Assembly (NCBI RefSeq): GCF_029542085.1
Contig: NZ_CP107036.1
Location: forward strand, 4,774,001 to 4,838,000
DNA length: 64,000 bases
Source of the DNA: Sphingobacterium sp. ML3W
GTDB lineage: Bacteria; Bacteroidota; Bacteroidia; Sphingobacteriales; Sphingobacteriaceae
Reading direction: 5' to 3'
Under the pieces are notes generated by a model. That model saw only the letters and a program-made list of their open reading frames with translations, was not told where the DNA came from and ran no database searches. This document shows, piece by piece, positions 8,452 through 16,753 of the stretch (position 1 is the first letter of the stretch; each line of letters begins with the position of its first letter). A program made the translations under genes and the position numbers.

Positions 8452-9317
8452 TGTTTAAACCAGTGTCAATTGGGATCATACTTGCTGTGTTGATGTCTTT
8501 GGCGAGCTGTAAGTCCAAGGGACATGCCGCTGTGTCCAGACCATTGGTCGCTTCTTTTGCGCCCGCAGTTGTATTGGAACAAAAGGTTGTTGTCAAACCC
8601 GATACGAATCAATTGACACCCCAGGAGAGAAAGGTAATCTTCCTGCAGAAAACAGGGGTTCACTCCGAATGGCGTCAAGCAGAAGCTATTCACTATGATG
8701 TTCGCAAGCCAAACTTTGTGATCATCCACCATACGGCACAAGATAGCGTCGGTCAGACCATCAAGACGTTCCAGATTCCACGGACCAAGGTGAGTTCACA
8801 TTATGTGATCGGCCGCAACGGTGAGATTATCCAGATGCTGAATGACTATGTCCGCTCGTGGCATGCCGGTGTGGCTAAGTGGGGATCCATTGTGGACATG
8901 AATTCCTGCTCTATCGGAATAGAATTGGACAATAATGGCAGGGAGCCTTTTCCAGATGCCCAGATCAATTCGCTGATGACTGTGTTGGATACTTTAAAAT
9001 CACGATACCTAATACCTGACAATAATTTTATCGGTCATGCAGACATCGCCCCGGCGCGTAAAAATGACCCCAGTGTTTTCTTCCCCTGGAAGAAGCTTGC
9101 GAACAGAGGATTTGGTATCTGGTATGATGAAGGCCAACTGATTACTCCTCCTGATAGTTTTAATGCCATTGATGCGCTTAAAATAATCGGGTATGATACC
9201 TCTAACCTAAAGGCTGCTATCGTCGCATTTAAACGTAAATTTATTGTACGGGATACAACACCCGAGCTGACCTTATATGATAAGAGCATACTTTACAATA
9301 TTTATAAGAAATACTAG
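8451..9317 (+). CDS. N-acetylmuramoyl-L-alanine amidase lipoprotein (Amidase_2)
   Basis: 288 residues. The lipobox SLASC puts the lipid anchor at Cys20. The Amidase_2 zinc domain runs from about 80 to 220: VIIHHTAQ carries the first zinc His, SSHYVIGRNGEI and the SIGIEL segment follow, and GHADIAPARKNDPS holds the remaining zinc and acid residues. It hydrolyses the bond between MurNAc and the stem peptide. The start overlaps the stop of DUF3078. Together with the two glucosaminidases this makes three peptidoglycan-cutting enzymes within 5 kb. Confidence 0.95.
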   Translation: MFKPVSIGIILAVLMSLASCKSKGHAAVSRPLVASFAPAVVLEQKVVVKPDTNQLTPQERKVIFLQKTGVHSEWRQAEAIHYDVRKPNFVIIHHTAQDSVGQTIKTFQIPRTKVSSHYVIGRNGEIIQMLNDYVRSWHAGVAKWGSIVDMNSCSIGIELDNNGREPFPDAQINSLMTVLDTLKSRYLIPDNNFIGHADIAPARKNDPSVFFPWKKLANRGFGIWYDEGQLITPPDSFNAIDALKIIGYDTSNLKAAIVAFKRKFIVRDTTPELTLYDKSILYNIYKKY

Positions 9318-9386
9318 TAAGCTGTCAAAATACGAATTTTGATAGATGATGCTAAATAGGATATTGATCTAAGTCTATTAAAAACG

Positions 9387-9425
9387 AAAAGTCCGGATTC
9401 GAAGCGAATCCGGACTTTTTTTATA
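9387..9425. terminator. Terminator between convergent amidase and symporter genes
   Basis: Perfect stem AAAAGTCCGGATTCG / CGAATCCGGACTTTT with a three-base loop and a long T run on the plus strand, A-rich on the other side, so it may act in both directions. Confidence 0.92.
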
Positions 9426-9518
9426 TTGGGGGGATTAAGAAGACCATTCCAAATTAAATACAACCTCGTAATCAGGCATCTATTTGCGAGTAAGCCACTT
9501 TATTTTTCCAGATTGTTT

Positions 9519-11234
9519 CTATTGCGTATTGCTTCTATTTGGTATAGCAGAATTATTTCTGAGCGAAAGCTGTATAAAATATGCAATTATCATGACGGCC
9601 AGACAGCCAATGAGATTCAGCCAGAGAAAAGGAATTTTGTCTAGGTACCAGATGCCGACGACAAAGATTTCAGAGAGGATCGCAGCGATAAAAACAGCCT
9701 TTCCCTGAATTTTTTTTAGATAGAAAGCAACAATAAATATGCCTAGTATCGTACCATAGAATAAGGAACCCAAGATATTCACGGCCTCTAACAGATTGCC
9801 CAGCTTGTTAGCATATAGCGCAATAACCACGGTGAAAATACCCCAAATTAAGGTAAATATACGAGACCAGAGGAGATCCTGCTTTTCGGTCGCGTTGCGG
9901 TTTATAAAACGTTTGTAAATATCTATGGTCGTCGTTGATGCAAGTGAGTTAATAGCACTGGCTGTAGAGCCCATAGATGCCAGAAAAATAACAGCGATCA
10001 ACAAACCGATCAGACCTTTCGGAAAGGCTTTGGTTACAAACGAAAGGAAAACATAATTATTGTCGTTAGTCTCGGCTGCAGGATTGTTTTTTTTGATAAG
10101 TGTCAGTGTACTGTCTTTTACTTGCTGCATCTGTGCATTCAATCGATGCAACGCTGAGCGGGAGGACTCGATGTCCCCCTCATCATCCTGATCCAGCGCT
10201 GTACTGAGGCCATTGACGAGAAATTCACGTTGTTGGAATAGCTGAGTGTGTTTTTGTTCAAGTTCTTGGTAGGAAGCCGCATATGGGCTTTCTTTCAACT
10301 TCTGTACTTCGACCTGGTTAAAGAAGATCGGAGGTTGGTGGTATTGATAATAGGTAAATACTAGAACACCAATCAGCAGGATGGCAAATTGCATCGGGAT
10401 CTTTAAAAGGCCATTCATAATTAGCCCCATTCTGCTTTCCCTTATGGAAGATCCGGTTAGATAACGTCCTACTTGGCTCTGGTCTGTGCCAAAATAAGAG
10501 AGTTGTAGGAAAAATCCTCCGATCAGGCCAGTCCACAAGGTATAATTGTTATTCAGATCAAACGTGAAGTCCAGTGCATTGGTTTTACCTGATTTACCGG
10601 CGATATGAAGCGCTTTCGAAAGACCGATGTCTGCTGGAAGAAGATGAATGACAAGCATTCCTGCAATAAGCAGAGATCCAAATATTACGCTCATCTGGAG
10701 CAATTGTGTATGGGATACCGCTTTTGTACCGCCGTAGGTGGTGTAGATAACCACAAAGCTTCCGATGACCAATGTTGTTAGGGTCAGATCAATATGGAGA
10801 ATAGTTGAGATGATGAGCGATGGTGCAAAAATAGTAATACCAGTGGAAATACCCCGTTGGATCAAAAAAAGTAATGCTGTGAGCCCCCGGGTCTTGACAT
10901 CGAAACGTTTCTCAAGAAATTCGTAGGCTGTGAAAACCTTAAGTCTGTGAAATATTGGGATAAAGGTAATACAGAGTACAATCATGGCCAATGGGAGACC
11001 AAAATAAAACTGTACAAAACTCATTCCCGAAGAATACGCTAATCCGGGAGCAGACAAAAAAGTAATGGCGCTCGCTTGAGTAGCCATTACCGAAAGTCCG
11101 ACATGGTACCATGGCAAAGAACGATTGCCCAAAAGATAACCATCAATATTTTTGATCCCTCTACTTTTATAGATGCCGTAAGCGACAATCGACAAAAGTG
11201 TTAGCAATAGAACAGCCCAATCTACTGTACTCAT
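9519..11234 (-). CDS. Sodium:solute symporter (SSS family)
   Basis: 571-residue inner-membrane transporter with about 13 hydrophobic segments and SSS landmarks: YLLGNRSLPWYHVGLSVMATQASAITFLS in the first helices, GGTKAV, FFLQLSYFGTDQSQVGRY, and ASMGSTASAINSLAS near helix 9. A long hydrophilic, coiled-coil-like loop at about 295-375 is longer than in typical solute symporters. Substrate unknown; the linked PIG-L deacetylase suggests an amino-sugar or deacylated glycoconjugate product, as inference. The ATG at 11234 overlaps the TGA of an upstream 30-codon gene (ATGA), indicating translational coupling; a longer frame to 11300 is rejected. Confidence 0.93.
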   Translation of the reverse strand: MSTVDWAVLLLTLLSIVAYGIYKSRGIKNIDGYLLGNRSLPWYHVGLSVMATQASAITFLSAPGLAYSSGMSFVQFYFGLPLAMIVLCITFIPIFHRLKVFTAYEFLEKRFDVKTRGLTALLFLIQRGISTGITIFAPSLIISTILHIDLTLTTLVIGSFVVIYTTYGGTKAVSHTQLLQMSVIFGSLLIAGMLVIHLLPADIGLSKALHIAGKSGKTNALDFTFDLNNNYTLWTGLIGGFFLQLSYFGTDQSQVGRYLTGSSIRESRMGLIMNGLLKIPMQFAILLIGVLVFTYYQYHQPPIFFNQVEVQKLKESPYAASYQELEQKHTQLFQQREFLVNGLSTALDQDDEGDIESSRSALHRLNAQMQQVKDSTLTLIKKNNPAAETNDNNYVFLSFVTKAFPKGLIGLLIAVIFLASMGSTASAINSLASTTTIDIYKRFINRNATEKQDLLWSRIFTLIWGIFTVVIALYANKLGNLLEAVNILGSLFYGTILGIFIVAFYLKKIQGKAVFIAAILSEIFVVGIWYLDKIPFLWLNLIGCLAVMIIAYFIQLSLRNNSAIPNRSNTQ

Positions 11235-11323
11235 GAATAATGGTTGGTAAAAAAGTACAGAAAAAGGATAAATATAAATAGCCAGATAACGACCATCCAA
11301 TAGTAGCGTTTCCAGCTATTCAT
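11231..11323 (-). CDS. 30-residue single-membrane-segment micro-protein coupled to the symporter
   Basis: Small frame beginning MNSWKRYYWMVV, with a positively charged N-terminus (KR at 5-6), one hydrophobic segment (about 9-25) and a short polar tail TNHYS. Its TGA overlaps the symporter ATG by four bases, and it starts 8 bases after the preceding 69-residue gene, so it fills the only gap in the operon exactly. The tight arrangement is the main evidence that it is translated. Small membrane subunits are known for some SSS transporters (for example YhdT with PanF), so an accessory role is plausible but inferred. Confidence 0.65.
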   Translation of the reverse strand: MNSWKRYYWMVVIWLFIFILFLYFFTNHYS

Positions 11324-11331
11324 CCTGTATT

Positions 11332-11541
11332 TTATCTGTCTGAAGGCTTTTGAGGATAGATAACACTGTTAAAAAACGCAGCGATAATCAATCCAATAAC
11401 CGCACCGCCAATGATGCTTAAAAATGTCTCATTTGCAGCGAAGCCAATTAATGCACCAAATACTACAGCGACTAAAAGGATGATCCCTTTTGCTTTGCCA
11501 GCATCTATCGTTGTGCAGTTGTTGTCAATCTGATTTTCCAT
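11332..11541 (-). CDS. Small two-helix membrane protein
   Basis: 69 residues: a short polar N-terminus with one Cys, two hydrophobic helices (about 18-36 and 40-60, with GALIGFA and GGAVIGLIIAAFF glycine-zipper-like spacing), and a polar tail. It lies 9 bases downstream of the PIG-L gene and 8 bases upstream of the micro-protein, in the same orientation. Family unknown. The position suggests it belongs to the same transport or processing unit. Confidence 0.7.
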   Translation of the reverse strand: MENQIDNNCTTIDAGKAKGIILLVAVVFGALIGFAANETFLSIIGGAVIGLIIAAFFNSVIYPQKPSDR

Positions 11542-11550
11542 TGTGATATT

Positions 11551-14037
11551 TTATTTTGATTTTGATAACAAATTTACAAATAATCTGTAAGCTCCGGGAA
11601 TTCCTGCAGGTAATTGTCTAAAAAAAGATAGCGATGTATATACAAATTTCCCTTTTCCGTAGTCCGTGATCAATAATGATCCGTTGTGTAAAGGCTCACC
11701 GGAATCTTGTATGGCAATTGGTGTACGGTATCTCTTGTCGATATTTTCAGCGAAATACAATCCCCTCTCCTGTACCCAATTGTCAAAGTCTGCTTTTGTA
11801 ATTTTATTGGGATAATTGAAAACCGGATCTTTTTCGTCAAAATGAACATCGGCAAGTTCATCGGTAACCCGACTCCTTCCAAGGCTAAAGGCATAGGGAC
11901 CAAAATTTTTCGAAACCAAGCCATTGCTTACGTTGTATTGCTCGAGGACAGTTCCGCCATTATTGACATAATCCAATAGTCTATTTTGAATCTGTGCGAT
12001 GTCTTTATTAACATTGAAGATCCTCACACCCAAGATGACCGCATCATAGCCTGAAAGATCACTTTTTAATAGCTGTTCGCTTGTTAGCACGTCCACTTTG
12101 ATGCCAATTGCACTGAGCGATTCCGGAATTAGATCTCCTGCGCCATGAATATAGGCTACTTTTTTTACCTCATTGCTTAGATTGATATTGCTCATTTTTA
12201 TAGCAACATCTGGGAAATAGACAATCTCAGGAATATGGTTATAACCTATAGTTTTTATCTCTTTTAGTCTATCCTTTTGATTGACTTGAAAAAGCAGTGT
12301 ATCAATGGACGAAACAGTAGCATCTAAGGGGCTTATTGTGATCTCTTTAGAGAGATCGCTAACACCAGAGGTAAACTGGAGTTCAAATGAAGCAGGAGAT
12401 ATTTCCCAGCCTTTTGCTCCAATGGTCTTTACACTAAAGGATTGTGCTGGATCCTGTCCATTTTTTTGGAACAATAGGTTTACTTTGACAGATTGGGCAT
12501 TTTGAGTCAAAGCCAATGGACTTGAACTCTTTGCAGTGAGCAGTGGAAGGACAACTATTGGATTATAGATTTCGCCACGAACGGGGTCAGTATATTTATA
12601 TTGTATATTCTGGTCAAATGTGATTGCAGTACCATTGATCAATAATTCAAAGCGTACTTTTGTATTATTGGGGTTTTCGGGATAACCGGTGAGATTGAAA
12701 TCACTGACATTAAATTTTCCTTTGGCGTGAGGTTCATTTAGCCAATAAGGCTGTGTTGAATTTGTTGTACTAACAGCAATAGCATCTTTTAAAAGAAGAT
12801 TATTGACAAGGTTTTTATGGATCTCTTTGCCATTTAACTTAGCCAATTGTACGGTAACATCTGGACGTCTTGCAATAATGGCGTTGTCGACATTGATCTG
12901 ATCACCTACCGCATAATTAGGATTTTTTGCGATACTTTCAAACCAAATTCCAGCACAGGCTAAGATTAATTTCTCTACCTCCTTTTTCTTCTCATTTTTC
13001 CAGTACGCGTCATTGATCTGATCAAGTGCTTTATAGAGCTGGATCAGATCGGGCAAAGCCGATTCAGGTTTGTCCATTTGATAGTTCTGATTGACTTTTG
13101 CGATCAGTGACTGTACTGTTCCGCTATTTGCGACCCTTTTCCAGGAAGTATCTATTCCTTCCAGTGGAGAAGCTTTTGCGGGAGTACCATCGACATACTC
13201 AAAATACTCGATAGAAGAACCACGTTGAGCGGCCGATCCGAAGCCTTGGCTTTTGTGGGAAGAACGGCTATGCGCGGCAATTTCACCATAGGAAGCACCT
13301 ATCAGCGCATTATAGTTTCCGATATCCACTTTTAGCTGATCTTCGCTAGTGTTGTCCTGTCCGCCGAAATTAAAAGTATTCCAAAGGAGGCGTTTCGCTT
13401 GCCAGGGTTTGACGTATTGAAGCTGCTCTGGAAACTGTTTGGGATCGGCTGCGGCTTTGAAAGCTTCGTGTGCCAACATCGCTGAGGCCTGGTGGTGCCC
13501 ATGTCCCCCCCTAGCATCAGGTGGAAACCTTGTTATGATGACATCAGGTCTGAATTTGCGGATCAACCATACCGCCTCGGCGAGCACCCTTTGTTTGTCC
13601 CAGAAGGCAAACGTTTCTTCGGGCGTTTTGGAAAACCCAAAATCATACGCAGAGGAGAAAAATTGTTCCCCTTTGTCGATCTTTCGCGCAGCAAGAAGTT
13701 CTTGCGTACGGATCAGTCCCAGTTCGATGCCCTGTTCGGTACCGATGAGATTTTGACCTCCGTCACCACGAGTTAGGGATAAGTAGCCTGTTCTATATTT
13801 TTTCTCCTGGGCAAGCCAGGCGATCAGACGGGTATTTTCGTCGTCTGGATGTGCTGCAAAATACAGAACAGAGCCTAAAACATTCAGTTTTTCTAGATTA
13901 AGCTTGATCTCGGCGGCATTCCACTGCGGATTTTGTGCTTGTACAGTTGATTTTGACAAGATACTAGCTAATAAAATAATGATGGAAAGAAAGGGTTTTC
14001 GCATGCTTAAAGATAAAGATTTCATCCAAAACAGCAT
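11551..14037 (-). CDS. Large secreted PIG-L family deacetylase
   Basis: 828 residues with a signal peptide ending TVQAQ. The start is uncertain: ATGs at 14037, 14025 and 14004 are in frame, and the last gives the cleanest signal peptide. The N-terminal domain (about 35-290) is a PIG-L/LmbE zinc deacetylase with AAHPDDENTR and GGHGHHQASAM as metal-binding motifs. The remainder is beta-rich, and a C-terminal domain (about 630-828) resembles a ThuA/GATase-like fold (VILGVRIFNVNK, GGTVLEQYNVS). It should remove acetyl groups from an amino sugar or glycoconjugate outside the cytoplasm. First gene of the operon leading to the SSS symporter. Confidence 0.9.
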   Translation of the reverse strand: MLFWMKSLSLSMRKPFLSIIILLASILSKSTVQAQNPQWNAAEIKLNLEKLNVLGSVLYFAAHPDDENTRLIAWLAQEKKYRTGYLSLTRGDGGQNLIGTEQGIELGLIRTQELLAARKIDKGEQFFSSAYDFGFSKTPEETFAFWDKQRVLAEAVWLIRKFRPDVIITRFPPDARGGHGHHQASAMLAHEAFKAAADPKQFPEQLQYVKPWQAKRLLWNTFNFGGQDNTSEDQLKVDIGNYNALIGASYGEIAAHSRSSHKSQGFGSAAQRGSSIEYFEYVDGTPAKASPLEGIDTSWKRVANSGTVQSLIAKVNQNYQMDKPESALPDLIQLYKALDQINDAYWKNEKKKEVEKLILACAGIWFESIAKNPNYAVGDQINVDNAIIARRPDVTVQLAKLNGKEIHKNLVNNLLLKDAIAVSTTNSTQPYWLNEPHAKGKFNVSDFNLTGYPENPNNTKVRFELLINGTAITFDQNIQYKYTDPVRGEIYNPIVVLPLLTAKSSSPLALTQNAQSVKVNLLFQKNGQDPAQSFSVKTIGAKGWEISPASFELQFTSGVSDLSKEITISPLDATVSSIDTLLFQVNQKDRLKEIKTIGYNHIPEIVYFPDVAIKMSNINLSNEVKKVAYIHGAGDLIPESLSAIGIKVDVLTSEQLLKSDLSGYDAVILGVRIFNVNKDIAQIQNRLLDYVNNGGTVLEQYNVSNGLVSKNFGPYAFSLGRSRVTDELADVHFDEKDPVFNYPNKITKADFDNWVQERGLYFAENIDKRYRTPIAIQDSGEPLHNGSLLITDYGKGKFVYTSLSFFRQLPAGIPGAYRLFVNLLSKSK

Positions 14038-14396
14038 TGTTTCACATTGTAATTTTAATGTATATTAATCACTCTTGAGGACGCAAAAATCAGAGAAAAT
14101 AAAGGAGTTAACTTTAAATACGTACAAAAACAAAAAACGGAAATTCCAACCAAGTTGAAATTTCCGTTTAACAATTAAAATATTTTTTCCTGAAACGAAT
14201 TTTTAGAGAATAGTTATTTTGTCGCTTCGCTCCAAGTGGCAACCTTTAACATAGTAAATATATGTAGAAAATATTTAGTTCTGTCAGATTCCTTCAATTA
14301 GTTTTCCACATTGCTAAATTTTGTCAACAATTTAGCTTTTGGGCAACTAAAAACATGAAAAGAAAGTTTCACTTCAGGGTGTTTAATCAAGCAAAA
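14038..14396. other. Intergenic region with terminator
   Basis: 359 bases between the PIG-L start and the DUF6952-like stop. The only structure seen is the hairpin annotated at 14127-14171. It presumably also holds the PIG-L operon promoter, but no exact TAnnTTTG element was found at a convincing place. Confidence 0.5.
14127..14171 (-). terminator. Terminator of the thioredoxin operon
   Basis: Stem AAACGGAAATT / AATTTCCGTTT, extended inside by CAAC/GTTG, followed on the minus strand by T6 and a second T5 run. It lies about 230 bases past the stop of the last thioredoxin-operon gene. Confidence 0.8.
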
Positions 14397-14651
14397 TTAT
14401 TTGTCAATTGCTCCTAAAACACGTTTCATGAACATATTTAAGGCATCTTTTTTCGAATTGCCTTCTTTTATCAATTTATCAACCTCTACTGCTCCGTATA
14501 GGTTAGAAATTAATTCACCGATCACGTCAAGTTCCTCATCTTTCAAGGGAGCTTCGGTAAGAGCTTCCAATGTCTCGATGGTCTCCAATACATAGTCGAC
14601 ATCATTCTGTTCGATGAATTCTGTAAGATGTTTAATTACCGGCAGCTTCAT
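14397..14651 (-). CDS. DUF6952-like small protein
   Basis: 84 residues, acidic and helical, with no signal peptide or membrane segment (MKLPVIKHLTEFIEQNDVD, later DALNMFMKRVLGAI). The start lies 20 bases inside the thioredoxin gene, showing tight coupling. Small proteins of this type next to thioredoxin are common in Bacteroidota and are classed, from memory, as DUF6952. A role with the thioredoxin is inferred only from the overlap. Confidence 0.8.
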   Translation of the reverse strand: MKLPVIKHLTEFIEQNDVDYVLETIETLEALTEAPLKDEELDVIGELISNLYGAVEVDKLIKEGNSKKDALNMFMKRVLGAIDK

Positions 14652-14946
14652 TGAATAATTCTACTAATGCGTCCAACTTATTTGTTTGTACTTGATTCAC
14701 CAATTTGCCGTTTTTAAATGCAGCAAATGTAGGCAGGTTATTGACATTCGCCAATTTGCGTGATTCAGGGAATTTTTCTGCATCAGCGATGATAAAAGGA
14801 ACACCCTCATTTTCGCCAGATAATTTCTTGAATTTTGGTTTCATGATTTTGCAATTACCACACCAGGTAGCAGCATACTGAACCATCACAATATCGTTAT
14901 TGTTTACAATTTCTTGTAAATTATCGTTTTCTAATTCTTGTAACAT
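14632..14946 (-). CDS. Thioredoxin-family protein
   Basis: 104-residue cytoplasmic thioredoxin fold. The redox motif is WCGNC (Cys29 and Cys32) rather than the classic WCGPC, and the cis-proline is in NNLPTFAAF. The Asn in place of Pro should alter the redox potential. It precedes and overlaps the DUF6952-like gene and lies downstream of the peroxiredoxin (gap 85 bases, with a small hairpin), so it is a candidate reductant for that enzyme. Confidence 0.93.
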   Translation of the reverse strand: MLQELENDNLQEIVNNNDIVMVQYAATWCGNCKIMKPKFKKLSGENEGVPFIIADAEKFPESRKLANVNNLPTFAAFKNGKLVNQVQTNKLDALVELFNEAAGN

Positions 14947-15031
14947 GATTTTATTATTAAGGTGATTGATGGAGAAATCAACAGGAGCCGGGATAAAGGC
15001 CCCTGTTGATAAGAACTAGGGTCTTTTATTG

Positions 15032-15664
15032 TTAGTGTTTAGCTAAATAGTCAGCTACACCTTTTCTGTCTGCATTCATTGCATCTTTACCTTCTTCCCA
15101 GTTTGCAGGACATACTTCGCCAAATTTTTGTACGTGAGCGTAAGCGTCGATCAAGCGTAAATATTCTTTTACGTTACGGCCCAAAGGCATATCGTTTACA
15201 GACTCGTGGAATACACGGCCAGTCTCGTCGATCAAATAAGTAGCTCTGTAAGTAACAGCAGATCCTTGTGCTAATGTACCGTATTCAGGATGCTCAACTT
15301 CTTGAACGTCCAAGATACCCAATACGCTAGATAAGTTGCGGTTAGTATCAGCTAAAATAGGATATTCAACACCTTCGATACCGCCATTATCTTTTGCAGT
15401 GTTTAACCAAGCAAAGTGAACTTCGTTTGTGTCGCAAGAAGCACCGATTAAGATTGTGTTGCGTTTTTCAAATTCAGCAGCAGCTTCTTGGAAAGCATGT
15501 AATTCTGTAGGACATACAAAAGTGAAATCTTTTGGATACCAAAATAAAATTACTTTTTTACCTTCTTTAACTGCTTTTTCGAAAATGTTGATCTGCAAAT
15601 TGTCGCCTAAATAATCGATTGCATCTACCGTAATGCTTGGAAAACTTTTACCTGTGAAACTCAT
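15032..15664 (-). CDS. 2-Cys peroxiredoxin (AhpC/Prx1 type)
   Basis: 210 residues. The peroxidatic Cys51 is in DFTFVCPTELHAF and the resolving Cys185 in GEVCPANWEEGK, so this is a typical 2-Cys enzyme reducing hydrogen peroxide and organic peroxides. The start ATG at 15664 follows a TATCTTTG element by 26 bases; the frame continues upstream to a GTG at 15691 that lies inside that element and is rejected. Thioredoxin lies directly downstream. No ahpF is adjacent. Confidence 0.96.
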   Translation of the reverse strand: MSFTGKSFPSITVDAIDYLGDNLQINIFEKAVKEGKKVILFWYPKDFTFVCPTELHAFQEAAAEFEKRNTILIGASCDTNEVHFAWLNTAKDNGGIEGVEYPILADTNRNLSSVLGILDVQEVEHPEYGTLAQGSAVTYRATYLIDETGRVFHESVNDMPLGRNVKEYLRLIDAYAHVQKFGEVCPANWEEGKDAMNADRKGVADYLAKH

Positions 15665-15690
15665 AATATATCTTTCTTTTTTTGTTGTCA

Positions 15691-15698
15691 CAAAGATA
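15691..15698 (-). promoter_or_regulatory. -7 element of peroxiredoxin promoter (TATCTTTG)
   Basis: Exact TAnnTTTG on the minus strand, giving a leader of roughly 20 bases before the ATG at 15664. No -33 TTG at consensus distance. Confidence 0.55.
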
Positions 15699-15890
15699 AG
15701 GCAACTCTGATCAAAAAGCGAATTGATTTTACCAATACACTATCATCAAAATCTATTATGACTAGAATATAACAATAAGTTTTTATTATATTAATATGTG
15801 GTGGATGATGTGTTTATACAGGAGCTAGGTCATCCCTGAGAAATAAAACAATTCATACTGGGGTAGTTACAAATTAATGCATCAAAATAG

Positions 15891-15921
15891 TTGCACAAGT
15901 GCTACGCAAAACCTACTTTTG
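15891..15921 (+). promoter_or_regulatory. Promoter of tRNA-Tyr (TTG, 20-base spacer, TACTTTTG)
   Basis: TTG at 15891-15893 and TACTTTTG at 15914-15921, separated by 20 bases, matching the Bacteroidota -33/-7 pattern. The tRNA begins 31 bases after the -7 element. Confidence 0.75.
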
Positions 15922-15951
15922 CGACGTTCTATTTCAAAATAGCGCAATGCT

Positions 15952-16032
15952 GGAGGGGTTCCAGAGCGGTCAAATGGGACGGACTGTAAATCCGTTGCTT
16001 CGGCTTCGAAGGTTCGAATCCTTCTCCCTCCA
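15952..16032 (+). tRNA. tRNA-Tyr (GTA)
   Basis: 81-base class II tRNA with a 7-bp acceptor stem (GGAGGGG paired to TCCCTCC with one G-U), U8, anticodon GTA in loop CTGTAAA, a long variable arm (TTGCTTCGGCTTCGAA region) and a T loop GTTCGAATC. The CCA end is not encoded. A T-rich run follows immediately. Confidence 0.95.
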
Positions 16033-16232
16033 CATTTTTTTCCTTTATAAAATTCACTTTAAATTTTCCTGTCAAATAGATGAGCACATTGCACTGATTG
16101 CAATCCGTCTCCATTGTCCGGTGTGTACTGTTATGCAGAGGTAGTTGAGGCATTGTTGAGCATCATCATCGAGCTATTTTTTCTTAATGATGGAGGTCTA
16201 CAAAAAAGATACAACGGATTTTCATGTAGCTA

Positions 16233-16263
16233 TTGACTTATTTATAAAATAAACCTAAGTTTG
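16233..16263 (+). promoter_or_regulatory. Promoter of tRNA-Arg (TTG, 20-base spacer, TAAGTTTG)
   Basis: TTG at 16233-16235 and TAAGTTTG at 16256-16263 with exactly 20 bases between. The tRNA starts 12 bases after the -7 element. Confidence 0.75.
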
Positions 16264-16274
16264 GCTTTTGAAAA

Positions 16275-16346
16275 GGCCCCGTAGTTCAACGGATAGAATA
16301 GATGTTTCCTAAACATTTGATAGCAGTTCGATTCTGCTCGGGGCTA
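16275..16346 (+). tRNA. tRNA-Arg (CCT)
   Basis: 72 bases. The acceptor GGCCCCG pairs with CGGGGCT (G1-U72 wobble), U8-A9 is canonical, the D-stem is GTTC/GAAT, the anticodon loop TTCCTAA gives CCT for AGG codons, and the T-arm is AGCAG/CTGCT with loop TTCGATT. CCA is not encoded. The register was chosen because it gives U8 and a full seven-pair acceptor. Confidence 0.92.
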
Positions 16347-16386
16347 CATAAGGAGAAGTGATATTATTAATGTCGTTTTTCAATTG

Positions 16387-16425
16387 CAGGAGAAATACTA
16401 TAAAAGGTATTTCTCCTGTTCTATT
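16387..16425 (+). terminator. Terminator after tRNA-Arg
   Basis: Perfect 12-bp stem CAGGAGAAATAC / GTATTTCTCCTG with an 8-base loop, followed by TTCTATTTT. Confidence 0.8.
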
Positions 16426-16727
16426 TTAAGACATAATCATCTTTGCTATTTTGTATAAGTCTCCTGTCGGATGTATAGATTGTATATTTTTAAAATAAAA
16501 ATATACAATTTGGATTTGTTGAGATCACAGTGCTATCCAAGTAATGTAATATCTAATTGCTGTACATTAAAAAGGATGTATATCTTTTAGTGTTGATCAT
16601 CAATAAACTCATTATGTCATTAATTCTGTAACATTTCAGGACTTTTGTCATAATATTTTCATGGTTGGTAAAAATTGTGTTAATTTAAATTTTATTACAA
16701 ATTAATGACTTACTAATATTCGGCAGC
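16426..16727. other. AT-rich intergenic region, nothing recognised
   Basis: About 300 bases between the tRNA-Arg terminator and the PAP2 promoter. No frame of coding quality, tRNA, or clear hairpin was seen. Confidence 0.5.
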
Positions 16728-16735
16728 TAAATTTG
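16728..16735 (+). promoter_or_regulatory. -7 element TAAATTTG upstream of the PAP2 gene
   Basis: Exact TAnnTTTG match 18 bases before the ATG at 16754. No -33 TTG at the right distance. Confidence 0.45.
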
Positions 16736-16753
16736 TCTGATAAAACCTGTGAA

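Noticed and set aside
9426..9708. Plus-strand frames at the end of the symporter gene
   Set aside because: Antisense to the conserved last helices of the symporter and downstream of a terminator.
13439..13776. Two plus-strand frames of about 100 codons inside the PIG-L gene
   Set aside because: Antisense shadows of the conserved deacetylase domain.
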